A stretch of DNA of 37,302 nucleotides from Pseudaminobacter salicylatoxidans (GTDB lineage Bacteria > Pseudomonadota > Alphaproteobacteria > Rhizobiales > Rhizobiaceae): the NCBI RefSeq assembly GCF_003148475.1, contig NZ_QGGG01000026.1:1-37302 (forward strand), given 5' to 3'. This document shows positions 1 to 9,185 of this stretch, one piece after another (the first letter of the stretch is position 1; every line of letters begins with the position of its first letter). The position numbers and the translations under genes were made by a program. Under the pieces are notes generated by a model that searched no databases, was not told the origin of the DNA, and saw nothing but the letters and a program-made list of their open reading frames with translations.

Positions 1-29
1 AGCGTTGCCTCGATCGATGCTCCTGCCAT
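1..29 (-). CDS. possible start of a gene leaving the left edge
   Basis: On the minus strand an ATG at 29 opens a frame reading M-A-G-A-S-I-E-A-T before the window ends. A perfect GGAGG lies six bases upstream (rc of 36-40), which is good Shine-Dalgarno spacing. A second ATG at 33 lies only two bases from that GGAGG and is less likely. Only nine codons are visible, so no product can be named. The claim rests on the ribosome-binding site alone. Confidence 0.3.
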
Positions 30-108
30 CCATGACCTCCAAATCATGGAAACCTATGGATTCAGAAATCGTAAAAATACGCAACTGTAATGCTAAGCCG
101 GCGCTCTA

Positions 109-279
109 AGCTGCCCCCCTCTGGCCTGCCGGCCATTCTCCCCCACAAGGGAGGAGATTGGCAGTTTCGCTCGCATTACCCATTCTGCAACGCTGACGTT
201 TGGCGAAAGCCGTGATGACAGCTGATCTCCCCACCTGTGGGGGAGATGGCCGGCAGGCCAGAGGGGGGCGCGACGGAGC
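109..279. repeat. long palindromic intergenic repeat (RIME/MITE-like)
   Basis: The outer arms 113-147 and 236-269 are inverted copies of each other. Both contain CTGGCCTGCCGGCCAT or its complement flanked by runs of C or G, and they differ mainly by one single-base indel. Inner segments around 149-163 (GGGAGGAGATTGGCAG) and 220-235 (AGCTGATCTCCCCACC) are also partly complementary, so the whole unit could fold into one long hairpin with a loop of about 55 bases. No open frame in it looks real. This fits the family of Rhizobiales intergenic palindromic elements; that assignment is from general knowledge, as copy number cannot be checked here. It lies just downstream of the rsm22-like gene and may act on its mRNA 3' end. 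Confidence 0.8.
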
Positions 280-304
280 GTAGGTCGTGCAAAGTTGCGA
301 TCCC

Positions 305-1276
305 TCACTCACCCCACACAGCATCGCCCCAATCGAGCTTGCGCGCGGCCTTGAAGGCCGCGCCGTCGCGGCGGGTCAGCAGGCGTTCGCCGACGCTGCC
401 TTCGGCATCGCACAGTTTCAGCCGCACCATGCCGGAGCTTGCCTGCGGCGGCGCCAGAACACGTGCCGGTGCGCTCTCGCCCGCGTGTCGTGAAGCGGCG
501 ATGTAGATGAATTTCTCGTCCTCCCACGGCACCTCGCCGCCCTTGGCCAGCCGGTGCAGGCGCGAGCGGGCGACGCGGCGTGAAAAATGGCACCAGTCGG
601 GCGCAATGAGCGGGCAGGCATGGCTGCGCGGGCAGGGCGCGACGAGATGCGCGCCGGCCTCGACCAGCCGTGCGCGAACGCGCAGAATGCGCTGCCAGCC
701 GGCAGGGGTGCCGGGCTCGACGATGACCAGCGTGTCGGTCGTCAGCGTCCACAGCCGGTCGACCAGTGGCTCGATTTTTTCAGGCGACAGCTCGTCCAGC
801 ACATAGGCGAGCGTGACGAGGTCGGCGGACCGAAGGTCCGGGAATTTTTGTCCCACATCGGCGGCAAGGTAACGCGCGGTGATTGGCTCGGCGTGGCGGG
901 CAAGGTCCGCGCCCACGGCACGAATGGCAGGGCTGGCCTCGACCAGCACGGCATCCTCAAGACTGTCCCAGCAGTCGCGCGCCGCCCAGAATGCCGTGCC
1001 GGGGCCTGCACCGACATCCAGCAGGCTGCGCGGCGCAAAACCTTCCCGCATCCCGGCCACGGCATCGAGGCAGGCGCGCACCGCCGCATAGGTGGCGGGC
1101 AGGCGCGTCGCCAGATAGGCTTTTGCGGCCAGATCGTCGGACAGGTGCAGCCGCCCGTCGCGGGTCTCGGCGCGGTAGCGGCGCGACAGCACATCGGCCG
1201 CCTGCCTCAGCGTCGCCAGCGGCACGCCTTCGAGCGCCTTGTCGACCGCCTGGCGAAGGACTGCGGGAAGTTCCAT
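305..1276 (-). CDS. Rsm22-family small-subunit-associated methyltransferase
   Basis: A 323-residue protein. A Rossmann SAM-binding domain carries motif I, LLDVGAGPG, at residues 85-93, and the family-typical LAYVLDEL near 157-164. The C-terminal part has cysteines C215, C221 and C229 (CPRSHAC and WCHF) plus C289, matching the four-cysteine pattern that Rsm22-family proteins use for an Fe-S or zinc site. Family members associate with the (mitochondrial) small ribosomal subunit; the bacterial substrate is not established. The start is placed at MELPAV because a longer frame to 1561 runs antisense into the Hsp70-like gene and through a palindromic repeat. It follows the Hsp70-like gene on the same strand with a 95-base gap, so it may be co-transcribed. 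A generic class I methyltransferase is the alternative call. Confidence 0.85.
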   Translation of the reverse strand: MELPAVLRQAVDKALEGVPLATLRQAADVLSRRYRAETRDGRLHLSDDLAAKAYLATRLPATYAAVRACLDAVAGMREGFAPRSLLDVGAGPGTAFWAARDCWDSLEDAVLVEASPAIRAVGADLARHAEPITARYLAADVGQKFPDLRSADLVTLAYVLDELSPEKIEPLVDRLWTLTTDTLVIVEPGTPAGWQRILRVRARLVEAGAHLVAPCPRSHACPLIAPDWCHFSRRVARSRLHRLAKGGEVPWEDEKFIYIAASRHAGESAPARVLAPPQASSGMVRLKLCDAEGSVGERLLTRRDGAAFKAARKLDWGDAVWGE

Positions 1277-1307
1277 GCCTGTTTGTGTGCCCCTCTTCGT
1301 TCCTGAG

Positions 1308-1370
1308 GCACGATCTTGTCCGGAAGGTCTCCAGCTTTTCGCTGCGCGGACCTTCGGTTCCGGATCGTGC
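1308..1370. repeat. short Rhizobiales-type palindromic element
   Basis: The outer arms GCACGATC (1308-1315) and GATCGTGC (1363-1370) are perfect inverted copies. Inner arms CCGGAAGGTC (1320-1329) and GACCTTCGG (1349-1357) pair with one bulge, leaving a loop of about 20 bases. The element abuts the stop codon of the Hsp70-like gene and fills most of the gap to the next gene. Elements with GCACGATC or GCATGATC ends are scattered through rhizobial genomes (general knowledge). It could act as a 3'-end processing site or weak terminator. Confidence 0.75.
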
Positions 1371-1371
1371 T

Positions 1372-2634
1372 TTAGGCCGTACCGAACTTGCGGTCGGCGT
1401 CCAGCGCAAGCCCGAGCCCGACCGAGCCGAACATATCGCCTTGCACGACCGTTGCATCCGGGAAAAGCGACAGCACGCGGCTTTTGAGCAGCGGTATCGC
1501 CGTCGAGCCGCCGGTGAGGAACAGCGTGGTGATGCGCCGGGCTTCCACGCCGGCGTCGCAAAGCGTCTTCTGCACCGTGTCGGTGACGCGCTCGACGGCG
1601 GCGTCGATGGCCTCGTCGAGCCCGGTGCGGGTGACGGGAAGCGACAGATTTTCGTCGGTGAGCGCGATGTTCATCATGGTCGCGTCGCTGTCGGTCAGGT
1701 CGATCTTGGCGCGCTCCACCGTGCCGGCCAGCGCATGGCCCTGGCGGTGGGTGACGATGTCGATCATGCGCTCGACCAGTTCAGGCCGCGCCGCCTCGTA
1801 GCGGATCTGGCGCAGGTCCGTCATGGCCTTCGGCGTGTAGAGCATGTTGATGCGCTGCCATGTGGCGAGGTCGTTGAAATAGCCGGCGGGCAGGTTGCGC
1901 TTGCCATCCCTGGTCAGCGTCTTGTAGCCGAGTTCGGGCATCAGATGCGCGACCGACAAGAGCCGGTCGAAGTCGGTGCCGCCGATATGCACGCCGGTGC
2001 TGGCCAGGATGTCGTCCTTGCGGTCGGCCGCACGCGCCCGCTGCGGCGAGACGCGCACGATGGAAAAGTCGGAGGTGCCGCCGCCGATGTCGATGATCAG
2101 CGCCAGTTCCTCGCGCGTCACGCTCTGCTCATAGTCGAGCGCCGCCGCGATCGGCTCGAACTGGAAGGCGATGTGCTTGAAGCCCTGGGCGCGGGCGGCG
2201 GCTTCGAGCTGGCCTTGCGCGTCGCGGTCGGCGGCCTCGTCCTCGTCGACGAAATGCACCGGACGGCCGAGCACGACATGGTCGATGTCCTCGCCCAGCT
2301 CATTGTCTAGCCGTTCCTTCAGATAGCCGATGAAGGTGCCGATGATGTCGGAAAAGGCGAGGTAGCGCGCCTTGATGCGCGTCTTCTCATGGATCAGCGA
2401 GGAGCCGAGCACGCTTTTCAGCGCGCGCAGCAGGCGGCCTTCGGCGTTTTCGGTGTAGTCGGCGATGGCGCGGCGGCCGAAATAGGTGTTGTTGTCCTCG
2501 AAATTGTAGAAGACGGCGCTGGGCATGGCGACATGCTCGCCTTCCAGCGGCACCAGCCGCGAGCGGCCGCCTGCGATATAGCCGACGGTGGAGTTGGACG
2601 TGCCAAAGTCGATGCCACCGCTGATCGGTTTCAT
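1372..2634 (-). CDS. Hsp70-like ATPase without substrate-binding domain
   Basis: A 420-residue actin/Hsp70-fold protein. Phosphate-1 motif IDFGTSNSTVGY lies at about residues 8-19, phosphate-2 motif IIDIGGGTSDFS near the middle, and the adenosine motif LTGGSTAIPLL near the C-terminus. The chain ends soon after the last motif (DADRKFGTA), so the beta-sandwich peptide-binding domain and lid of DnaK (about 640 residues) are absent. This is the architecture of the YegD-like Hsp70 family. The start is supported by AAGGA six bases upstream of ATG. It probably binds and hydrolyses ATP as an unusual chaperone or regulator, but the client is unknown. It lies upstream of the Rsm22-like gene on the same strand and diverges from glnD across 218 bases. 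Confidence 0.9.
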   Translation of the reverse strand: MKPISGGIDFGTSNSTVGYIAGGRSRLVPLEGEHVAMPSAVFYNFEDNNTYFGRRAIADYTENAEGRLLRALKSVLGSSLIHEKTRIKARYLAFSDIIGTFIGYLKERLDNELGEDIDHVVLGRPVHFVDEDEAADRDAQGQLEAAARAQGFKHIAFQFEPIAAALDYEQSVTREELALIIDIGGGTSDFSIVRVSPQRARAADRKDDILASTGVHIGGTDFDRLLSVAHLMPELGYKTLTRDGKRNLPAGYFNDLATWQRINMLYTPKAMTDLRQIRYEAARPELVERMIDIVTHRQGHALAGTVERAKIDLTDSDATMMNIALTDENLSLPVTRTGLDEAIDAAVERVTDTVQKTLCDAGVEARRITTLFLTGGSTAIPLLKSRVLSLFPDATVVQGDMFGSVGLGLALDADRKFGTA

Positions 2635-2852
2635 GGGAATTCCTTATGTATGAGATGACGCCCGGCGCGGGGGAGGTGAGGCGGTTACACAAGCTGGGCG
2701 GCAATGTCGAGGCGCAGGCGGGACTTTTTTGCCGCCGGGGCGGAAGCTGCGACAAAGCTGCCCAGCCAAAAACCGCCGCAAAGCGTCCCCATACCCAGCG
2801 AAGCAAAAACGCGCTATAGACGCCGCCTTGAACGCGAGTCCCTTACGCACGC

Positions 2853-5657
2853 ATGGCCAAGATACCCCTGAAGCTCGAGGAACTGATCGACGGCGTGGCG
2901 TTGCGCCGTGACCTCACGGCACTGACGGACGAAACCGACGGTGACGGCTCAGGTCTTGAAGTGCGCGGCCGCGTGCTGCAACTCCTCAAGGAGCGCCGGG
3001 CGGCGGGCCGCGCGGTGGCCGAGCGGATGTTGCGCGAGGATGGCGGCGGCACCGCCTGCGCGGCGCGCCTGTCGCATCTGATGGACGAGATCATCCGCGC
3101 GCTCTACGATTTCGCCGCCACTCACGTCTACCATGCGAGAAATCCCTCGTCGGCCGAGCGCATGGCGGTGGTGGCCGTAGGCGGCTACGGCCGCGGCACA
3201 CTGGCGCCGGGCTCCGATCTCGATCTGCTGTTCCTGCTGCCCTACAAGCAGACCCCCTGGGGCGAGCAGGTGGTCGAATACATGCTCTACATGCTGTGGG
3301 ACATGGGGCTGAAGGTCGGCCACGCCACCCGCAACGTCGATGAATGCCTGCGGCTGTCGCGCGAGGACATCACCATCCGCACCGCGATCCTCGACGCCCG
3401 TTTCCTGTGGGGCGAGGAAAAACTCTATCACGAGCTTCTGACCCGCTTCGACAGGAACGTGGTGAAGCACACCGGTCCCGAATTCGTGCAGTCCAAGCTT
3501 GCCGAGCGCGACCAGCGCCACGCCAAGGCCGGCGAAAGCCGCTATCTGGTCGAACCCAATGTCAAGGACGGCAAGGGCGGCTTGCGCGACCTGCACACGC
3601 TGTTCTGGATCGGCAAGTATTTTTACCGGGTGCGCACCGGTGATGAGCTGGTGCAGAAAGAGGTCTTTACACGCGCCGAGTACAACCAGTTCCTCAAGGC
3701 GGAAGACTTTTTGTGGGCGGTGCGCTGCCATATGCATTTCCTCACCGGCAAGGGCGAGGAGCGGCTGCATTTCGATATCCAGCGCGACATCGCCGAACGG
3801 CTCGGCTACACCAGCCATCCGGGCCTGTCGGCGGTCGAGCGCTTCATGAAGCACTATTTCCTCACCGCCAAGACGGTGGGCGACCTGACACGCATCTTCT
3901 GCGCGGGGCTGGAGGAGGAGCAGGCCAAATATGTGCCGGGCTTCGACCGCATCTTCGTCACCTTCTCGCGCCGCCAGCGCAAGCTTGCCGGCACCAGCGA
4001 TTTCATCGTCGACAATCACCGCATCAACGTGGCCGGCGATCAGGTATTCGCGCGCGATCCGGTCAACATGCTTCGCCTGTTCTGGTTTGCCGACAAGCAC
4101 GGGCTGGAGTTCCATCCCGACGCACTGAAGCTGCTCACCCGCTCGCTCTCGCTGGTGGACAAGGCCCTGCGCCGCAACAAGGAAGCCAACCGGCTGTTCC
4201 TCGACATCCTCACCTCGGATCGCAATCCCGAGCTGAACCTGCGCCGCATGAACGAGGCCGGGCTGCTGGGCAAGCTGATCCCGGATTTCGGCCGCATCGT
4301 CGCGATGATGCAGTTCAACATGTACCATCACTATACGGTGGACGAGCACCTGCTTCGCTGCATCGGCGTTCTGTCGGAACTGGAGCGCGGCGACGGCGAG
4401 AAAATCCACCCGCTGTCGCACTCGCTGATGGAGGGGCTGAGGAAAAAGCGCGAGGCGCTCTATGTCGCCGTGCTGCTGCACGACATCGCCAAGGGCCGCC
4501 CCGAGGATCATTCCGAGGCGGGCGCCAAGATCGCCCGGCGCATCTGCCCGCATATGGGGCTTTCGGCGGCCGAGACCGAAACCGTGGCCTGGCTGGTGGA
4601 AAACCATCTGGTGATGTCGATGGTGGCGCAGTCGCGCGACCTCAACGACCGCAAGACGATCGAGGATTTCGCCGGCGTCGTGCAGACGGTGGAGCGCATG
4701 AAGCTGCTGCTCATCCTGACCGTGTGCGACATTCGCGGCGTCGGCCCCGGCGTGTGGAACGGCTGGAAGGGCCAACTACTGCGCACGCTCTATTACGAGA
4801 CCGAACTGCTCCTGACCGGCGGATTTTCCGAAGTGTCGCGCGCCCAGCGCGCCGGCGAGGCGCGGACCGGGCTTGCCGGAGCCCTTGCCGACTGGCCGGA
4901 CGCCGAGCGCAAGCGGCTGTTGGATCTGCATTACGAAAATTATCTGCTCGCGGTCGATCTGAAGGATCAGGTCAGGCATGCCGAATTCATCCGCACGGCC
5001 GATGCCGACAAGCGCAAGCTTTCGACCATGGTCAAGACACATGAGTTCGAGGCCGTTACCGAGATCACCGTGCTGGCGCCCGACCATCCGCGCCTTCTGT
5101 CGGTCATCGCCGGCGCCTGTGCGGCCGCTGGCGGCAACATCGTCGATGCGCAAATCTTCACCACCTCGGACGGCCGGGCGCTCGACACCATCCTCATCAA
5201 CCGCGAATTCGACCGCGACGAGGACGAGCAGCGGCGCGCCGAGCGTGTCGGTGCGCTCATCGAGGACGTGCTGTCGGGCAAGTCCTGGCTGCCGGAGATG
5301 ATCGAGAAGCGCACCAGGCAGAAGCGTGGCGCCAAGGCTTTCCGCCGCGAGCCGCGCGTGGAAATCCGCAACACGCTGTCGAACCGGTTTACCGTCATCG
5401 ACGTTTCCGGGCTCGACCGGCCGGGTCTCCTGTCGGAGATCACGGGCGCGCTGTCGGACTTGTCGCTCGACATCGCCTCTGCCCACATCACCACCTTTGG
5501 CGAGAAGGTCATCGACACCTTTTATGTCACCGACCTGACCGGCCAGAAGGTCGAGAACCCCACCCGGCAGAAGGCGATCCGCGACAAGCTGCTGGCGACA
5601 TTGCAGGGCGAAGCCGCCGCGCAGCGCGGTGCCAGGGCAAAGGCGACCGTGTCGTGA
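2853..5657 (+). CDS. glnD: [Protein-PII] uridylyltransferase/uridylyl-removing enzyme GlnD
   Basis: A 934-residue bifunctional nitrogen sensor that uridylylates PII proteins when glutamine is low and removes UMP when it is high. The nucleotidyltransferase site [15 protein letters not shown] starts near residue 110, with metal ligands D122 and D124. The linker contains [15 protein letters not shown]. The HD uridylyl-removing site (LLHDIAKGR) has H543 and D544. Two C-terminal ACT domains start near residues 736 ([17 protein letters not shown]) and 846 ([19 protein letters not shown]) and should bind glutamine. Length and order match alphaproteobacterial GlnD. No clear ribosome-binding site precedes the ATG at 2853, so the start is less certain than the identity. 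murJ follows 31 bases downstream, a common rhizobial pairing. Confidence 0.97.
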   Translation: MAKIPLKLEELIDGVALRRDLTALTDETDGDGSGLEVRGRVLQLLKERRAAGRAVAERMLREDGGGTACAARLSHLMDEIIRALYDFAATHVYHARNPSSAERMAVVAVGGYGRGTLAPGSDLDLLFLLPYKQTPWGEQVVEYMLYMLWDMGLKVGHATRNVDECLRLSREDITIRTAILDARFLWGEEKLYHELLTRFDRNVVKHTGPEFVQSKLAERDQRHAKAGESRYLVEPNVKDGKGGLRDLHTLFWIGKYFYRVRTGDELVQKEVFTRAEYNQFLKAEDFLWAVRCHMHFLTGKGEERLHFDIQRDIAERLGYTSHPGLSAVERFMKHYFLTAKTVGDLTRIFCAGLEEEQAKYVPGFDRIFVTFSRRQRKLAGTSDFIVDNHRINVAGDQVFARDPVNMLRLFWFADKHGLEFHPDALKLLTRSLSLVDKALRRNKEANRLFLDILTSDRNPELNLRRMNEAGLLGKLIPDFGRIVAMMQFNMYHHYTVDEHLLRCIGVLSELERGDGEKIHPLSHSLMEGLRKKREALYVAVLLHDIAKGRPEDHSEAGAKIARRICPHMGLSAAETETVAWLVENHLVMSMVAQSRDLNDRKTIEDFAGVVQTVERMKLLLILTVCDIRGVGPGVWNGWKGQLLRTLYYETELLLTGGFSEVSRAQRAGEARTGLAGALADWPDAERKRLLDLHYENYLLAVDLKDQVRHAEFIRTADADKRKLSTMVKTHEFEAVTEITVLAPDHPRLLSVIAGACAAAGGNIVDAQIFTTSDGRALDTILINREFDRDEDEQRRAERVGALIEDVLSGKSWLPEMIEKRTRQKRGAKAFRREPRVEIRNTLSNRFTVIDVSGLDRPGLLSEITGALSDLSLDIASAHITTFGEKVIDTFYVTDLTGQKVENPTRQKAIRDKLLATLQGEAAAQRGARAKATVS

Positions 5658-5688
5658 TTTCTCGCCCGCATAAATCGGAACGGCGCGC

Positions 5689-7299
5689 ATGAGCCTCGTC
5701 AGGAAATTCGCCACTGTCGCATCCGGCACGCTGATGAGCCGCGTGTTCGGCTTCATGCGCGAGATGCTGATGGCGGCGGCGATCGGCACCGGACCGGTGG
5801 CGGACGCCTTCTACGCGGCCTTCCAGTTCCCCAACACCTTCCGCCGGCTGTTCGCCGAGGGCGCTTTCAACGCCGCCTTCGTGCCGCTCTTCGCCAAGGA
5901 GATCGAGGCCAACGGCACCGAGGGCGCCAAGCGCTTTTCGGAAGAGGTGTTTGGTGTTCTGTTCACCACGCTGCTGGCGCTCACCATCGTCATGGAACTG
6001 GCCATGCCGCTGCTGGTGCGTTTCCTGATCGCGCCAGGCTTTGCCGACGATCCGGAAAAATACGATCTCACCGTGGCGCTCGCCACGATCATGTTCCCCT
6101 ATCTCATCTGCATGTCGCTGGCGGCGATGATGAGCGGCATGCTGAATTCGCTGCGCCGCTATTTCGCAGCCGCGATCGCGCCGGTGTTCCTCAACATCAT
6201 CCTGATCGCGGTGCTGGCCAATGCATGGTACAGGGGCCATGATGGTCTGACAGTCGGCTATGCGCTGGCCTGGGGCGTGCTGGCGGCGGGCATCGTGCAG
6301 CTTGCCATCGTCTGGGTCGCCGTGCGCCATGCCGGCATCGTTGTCGGCTTTCGCCGGCCGCGCCTGACGCCCAACGTCAAGCGGCTCTTGATCCTTGCCC
6401 TGCCAGCGGCGATCACCGGCGGCATCACCCAGATCAACCAGCTTATCGGCACGGCAATCGCTTCCGGGCAGAACAGCGCGGTCTCCTCGCTGGCGCTGGC
6501 CGACCGCGTCTACCAGTTGCCGCTCGGCGTGGTTGGCGTGGCGGTCGCCATCGTGCTCCTGCCGGAACTGTCGCGGGCGCTGAAGTCCGGCAATCTCAAC
6601 GAAGCCGCCAACCTGCAGAACCGCTCGGTCGAGTTCACGCTGTTCCTGACCCTGCCGGCGGCGGCGGCACTTCTGGTCATGTCCGAGCCGATCGTGCGCG
6701 TGCTCTATGAGCGCGGGCAGTTCGCCGCCGGCAACAGCACGCCGACCGTGGCCGCTATCCTCGCCATCTTCGGCCTCGGGCTGCCGGCCTTCGTGCTCAT
6801 CAAGGCGTTCACGCCCGGCTATTTCGCGCGTGAGGACACGCGCACGCCGATGATCTTCGCCGCCATCTCGGTGGCGGTGAACATTTCGGTGGCGCTGACG
6901 CTCTTTCCCGGCATGGGCGCTCCGGGCATCGCGACGGCCTCGGCGATTGCCGGTTGGGTCAATGCGGCGATGCTGCTGGGCGTTCTGGTCAGGCGCGGTC
7001 ATTGGGGCGCCGACATTGCGCTGCTCACCCGCATTCCGCGCCTGCTGATCGCAGCCGGCGTGATGGCCGGGGTGCTCTATATCGCGGTTGGGCGGCTGCA
7101 GCCTTATCTCGCCTCATCGGCGCCACTCTACACGCAGGCGCTGACGCTCGCCGCGCTGGTGGTCGTCGGGGCGGTCATCTATTTCGCCGTTGCCTTCGGC
7201 ATAGGCGGCGCAAACCTCGGCATGGTCCGCCGCAGCATCAAGCGCGGCTCCACGCCGCCGCAGCAGGCCCCGGCCCCCAACGCCACCGTGGACGAATGA
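5689..7299 (+). CDS. murJ: lipid II flippase MurJ
   Basis: A 536-residue polytopic membrane protein of the MviN/MurJ branch of the MOP exporter superfamily. It moves lipid II across the inner membrane for peptidoglycan synthesis. The N-terminus ([19 protein letters not shown], then [15 protein letters not shown]) and the segment [19 protein letters not shown] are family hallmarks, including arginines lining the central cavity. About fourteen hydrophobic segments follow to a short polar tail rich in Pro and Ala. The start has GGAACGG upstream. It follows glnD closely and precedes trpS by 112 bases, so it is probably transcribed with glnD. Confidence 0.96.
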   Translation: MSLVRKFATVASGTLMSRVFGFMREMLMAAAIGTGPVADAFYAAFQFPNTFRRLFAEGAFNAAFVPLFAKEIEANGTEGAKRFSEEVFGVLFTTLLALTIVMELAMPLLVRFLIAPGFADDPEKYDLTVALATIMFPYLICMSLAAMMSGMLNSLRRYFAAAIAPVFLNIILIAVLANAWYRGHDGLTVGYALAWGVLAAGIVQLAIVWVAVRHAGIVVGFRRPRLTPNVKRLLILALPAAITGGITQINQLIGTAIASGQNSAVSSLALADRVYQLPLGVVGVAVAIVLLPELSRALKSGNLNEAANLQNRSVEFTLFLTLPAAAALLVMSEPIVRVLYERGQFAAGNSTPTVAAILAIFGLGLPAFVLIKAFTPGYFAREDTRTPMIFAAISVAVNISVALTLFPGMGAPGIATASAIAGWVNAAMLLGVLVRRGHWGADIALLTRIPRLLIAAGVMAGVLYIAVGRLQPYLASSAPLYTQALTLAALVVVGAVIYFAVAFGIGGANLGMVRRSIKRGSTPPQQAPAPNATVDE

Positions 7300-7411
7300 T
7301 TTTGGCCGCGGTGACTTCAACGCGATCTTGCTCTTGTCCGCGCCTTCAGCCATAAGCGCGCATCGATTTTCGCCGCGCGCGAAACGGCCCTCCACAAGCC
7401 ACGAGGATATT

Positions 7412-8479
7412 ATGAACGAATTCCAGCCGCTCGTCTTTTCCGGCGTCCAGCCCACGGGCAATCTCCATCTCGGCAATTATCTCGGCGCTATCCGCAAGTT
7501 CGTCGCCTTGCAGGAAACGAACAATTGCATCTATTGCGTCGTCGATCTGCATTCGCTGACCGCGCAGCTCGTCCATGATGACCTCGAGGGCCAGACGCGC
7601 TCGATCACCGCGGCGTTCCTGGCGTCGGGCATCGACCCAAAGAAGCACATCGTCTTCAACCAGGCCCGCGTGCTGCAGCACGCCGAGCTTGCCTGGATTT
7701 TCAATTGCGTGGCGCGCATCGGCTGGATGAACCGTATGACGCAGTTCAAGGACAAGGCCGGCAAGGACCGCGAGAATGCCTCGCTTGGCCTGCTCGCCTA
7801 TCCGAGCCTGATGGCCGCCGACATTCTGGTCTACCGCGCCACCCATGTGCCGGTCGGCGACGACCAGAAGCAGCATCTGGAACTGACGCGCGACATCGCC
7901 CAGAAGTTCAACAACGACTTTTCCGACCGTATCGCCGAGCTTGGCCTTGGCGTCGAGATGATGATGGGCGAGGAAAAGGTGAACGGCTTCTTCCCGATCA
8001 CCGAGCCAATCATCGGCGGCCCGGCGGCGCGCATCATGTCGTTGCGCGACGGCTCCAAGAAGATGTCGAAGTCTGACCCGTCGGACCTGTCGCGCATCAA
8101 CCTGACCGACGACGCCGACACGATCTCGAAGAAGATCAAGAAGGCCAAGACCGATCCGGAAGCCCTGCCGAGCGAGACCGACGGCCTTGCCAGCCGCCCC
8201 GAAGCCGAAAATCTCGTCGGTATCTATGCCGGCCTGGCGGAAATCTCCAAGCAGGACGTACTCAACGAGTTCGGCGGCCAGCAATTCTCGGTGTTCAAGC
8301 CCGCACTTGCCGACCTGGCGGTGGAGAAGCTCGCGCCGATCGCCGGCGAAATGCGCCGCCTGATCGCCGATCCGGCCTATATCGACAGCGTGCTGCGCGA
8401 TGGCGGCGACCGCGCCCGCATGCTTGCCGAAGGCACGATGAAGAGCGTGCGCCAGATCATCGGTCTGCTCGACAACTGA
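7412..8479 (+). CDS. trpS: tryptophanyl-tRNA synthetase
   Basis: A 355-residue class Ic aminoacyl-tRNA synthetase that charges tRNA-Trp. The HIGH-type motif is HLGN at residues 19-22 within [13 protein letters not shown]. The KMSKS loop is intact at 217-221. [15 protein letters not shown], typical of TrpRS, lies between them. The frame stays open 28 codons further upstream to 7328, but that part shows no similarity to TrpRS. ATG 7412 follows GAGGATATT and gives the usual family N-terminus. It sits between murJ and the stress-protein gene on the same strand. Confidence 0.97.
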   Translation: MNEFQPLVFSGVQPTGNLHLGNYLGAIRKFVALQETNNCIYCVVDLHSLTAQLVHDDLEGQTRSITAAFLASGIDPKKHIVFNQARVLQHAELAWIFNCVARIGWMNRMTQFKDKAGKDRENASLGLLAYPSLMAADILVYRATHVPVGDDQKQHLELTRDIAQKFNNDFSDRIAELGLGVEMMMGEEKVNGFFPITEPIIGGPAARIMSLRDGSKKMSKSDPSDLSRINLTDDADTISKKIKKAKTDPEALPSETDGLASRPEAENLVGIYAGLAEISKQDVLNEFGGQQFSVFKPALADLAVEKLAPIAGEMRRLIADPAYIDSVLRDGGDRARMLAEGTMKSVRQIIGLLDN

Positions 8480-8561
8480 CAGCTTCCGGCGTCGACCTGC
8501 TTGCGGGCGGCCGGCGCCGGTGGCAGATTGCGCCCTGGGGGAACGCCAGCAGGGATGGAAC

Positions 8562-9053
8562 ATGGTTTCTAAGCGTCTCAGTCGCGAGGCGGGGCATCGC
8601 CGGAAATTCCTGACGATCATCGACGACACGCCCGAATGCGAGCGTGCCGTCGCTTATGCCGCGCGCCGCGCCAAACACACGGGCGGCGTGGTGGTGCTGC
8701 TCTATGTCATCGAACCGAGCGACTTCCAGCACTGGCTGGGCGTGGAAAAGATCATGCGCGAGGAGGCCATCGCCGCCGCCAATGCCGCACTCGACACCTA
8801 CGCCACCAAGGTGCGCGAAACGCTGGGCATCGAGCCCGAGCTGGTGGTGCGCGAGGGCAAGACCACCGACCAGATCCACCAGCTCATCGAGGAGGACCAG
8901 GACATCGCCATCCTGGTGCTTGCCGCCAGTTCCTCCAAGGAGGGGCCGGGGCCGCTGGTGGCATCGATCGCCGGCAAGGGAGCTGCCTTCCCCGTCCCCG
9001 TCACGGTGGTGCCGCAGAATCTCTCCGAAGAAGACCTTGAAAGTCTCGCCTGA
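8562..9053 (+). CDS. universal stress protein (UspA family)
   Basis: A 163-residue single-domain Usp. The chain opens with a short basic tail, then RKFLTIIDDTPECERAVAYAARRA (first strand and helix), the central LLYVIEPSDFQHW, and the C-terminal nucleotide-binding strand ILVLAASSS, followed by glycines near GPGPLVASIAGKG and PVPVTVVP. The spaced glycines resemble the ATP-binding pattern G-2X-G-9X-G, though not exactly, so nucleotide binding is plausible but unproven. The start is at ATG 8562 because AGGGATGG lies just upstream; an in-frame GTG at 8520 is possible. It lies 82 bases after trpS and 132 before the nfu gene, which has its own promoter. Confidence 0.92.
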   Translation: MVSKRLSREAGHRRKFLTIIDDTPECERAVAYAARRAKHTGGVVVLLYVIEPSDFQHWLGVEKIMREEAIAAANAALDTYATKVRETLGIEPELVVREGKTTDQIHQLIEEDQDIAILVLAASSSKEGPGPLVASIAGKGAAFPVPVTVVPQNLSEEDLESLA

Positions 9054-9118
9054 ACAGATCATCTGTCCGGCAGGCGGGGCCTGTTGATCCTGCCCGGCTT
9101 CAAGGCGCGTCGGTTTTG

Positions 9119-9161
9119 CTTGAATATCGTCGGCGCAGAGCCTATTTAGAATTGTTCCAAA
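9119..9161 (+). promoter_or_regulatory. promoter with overlapping Irr-like iron box
   Basis: CTTGAA (9119-9124) and CTATTT (9142-9147) are separated by 17 bases, close to the alphaproteobacterial sigma-70 pattern CTTGAC-N17-CTATAT. An inverted repeat, TTTAGAA (9145-9151), TTG, TTCCAAA (9155-9161), covers the end of the -10 element and the start region. It differs by one base from the perfect palindrome TTTAGAA-N3-TTCTAAA expected for Irr in Rhizobiales. Binding here should block transcription, which fits repression of an Fe-S assembly gene when iron is short. The site ends 24 bases before the ATG of nfu. Confidence 0.7.
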
Positions 9162-9185
9162 CTATCTACGCGCGGAGAAGCGGCC

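Noticed and set aside
883-2310. 475-codon plus-strand frame over the rsm22-like and Hsp70-like genes
   Set aside because: It crosses two real genes and a palindromic element in antisense, so it is a chance GC-rich frame.
2949-4775. 608-codon minus-strand frame opposite glnD
   Set aside because: It is antisense to a well-conserved gene and its length is explained by third-position GC bias; the protein is rich in His, Gln, Ala and Arg with no domain pattern.
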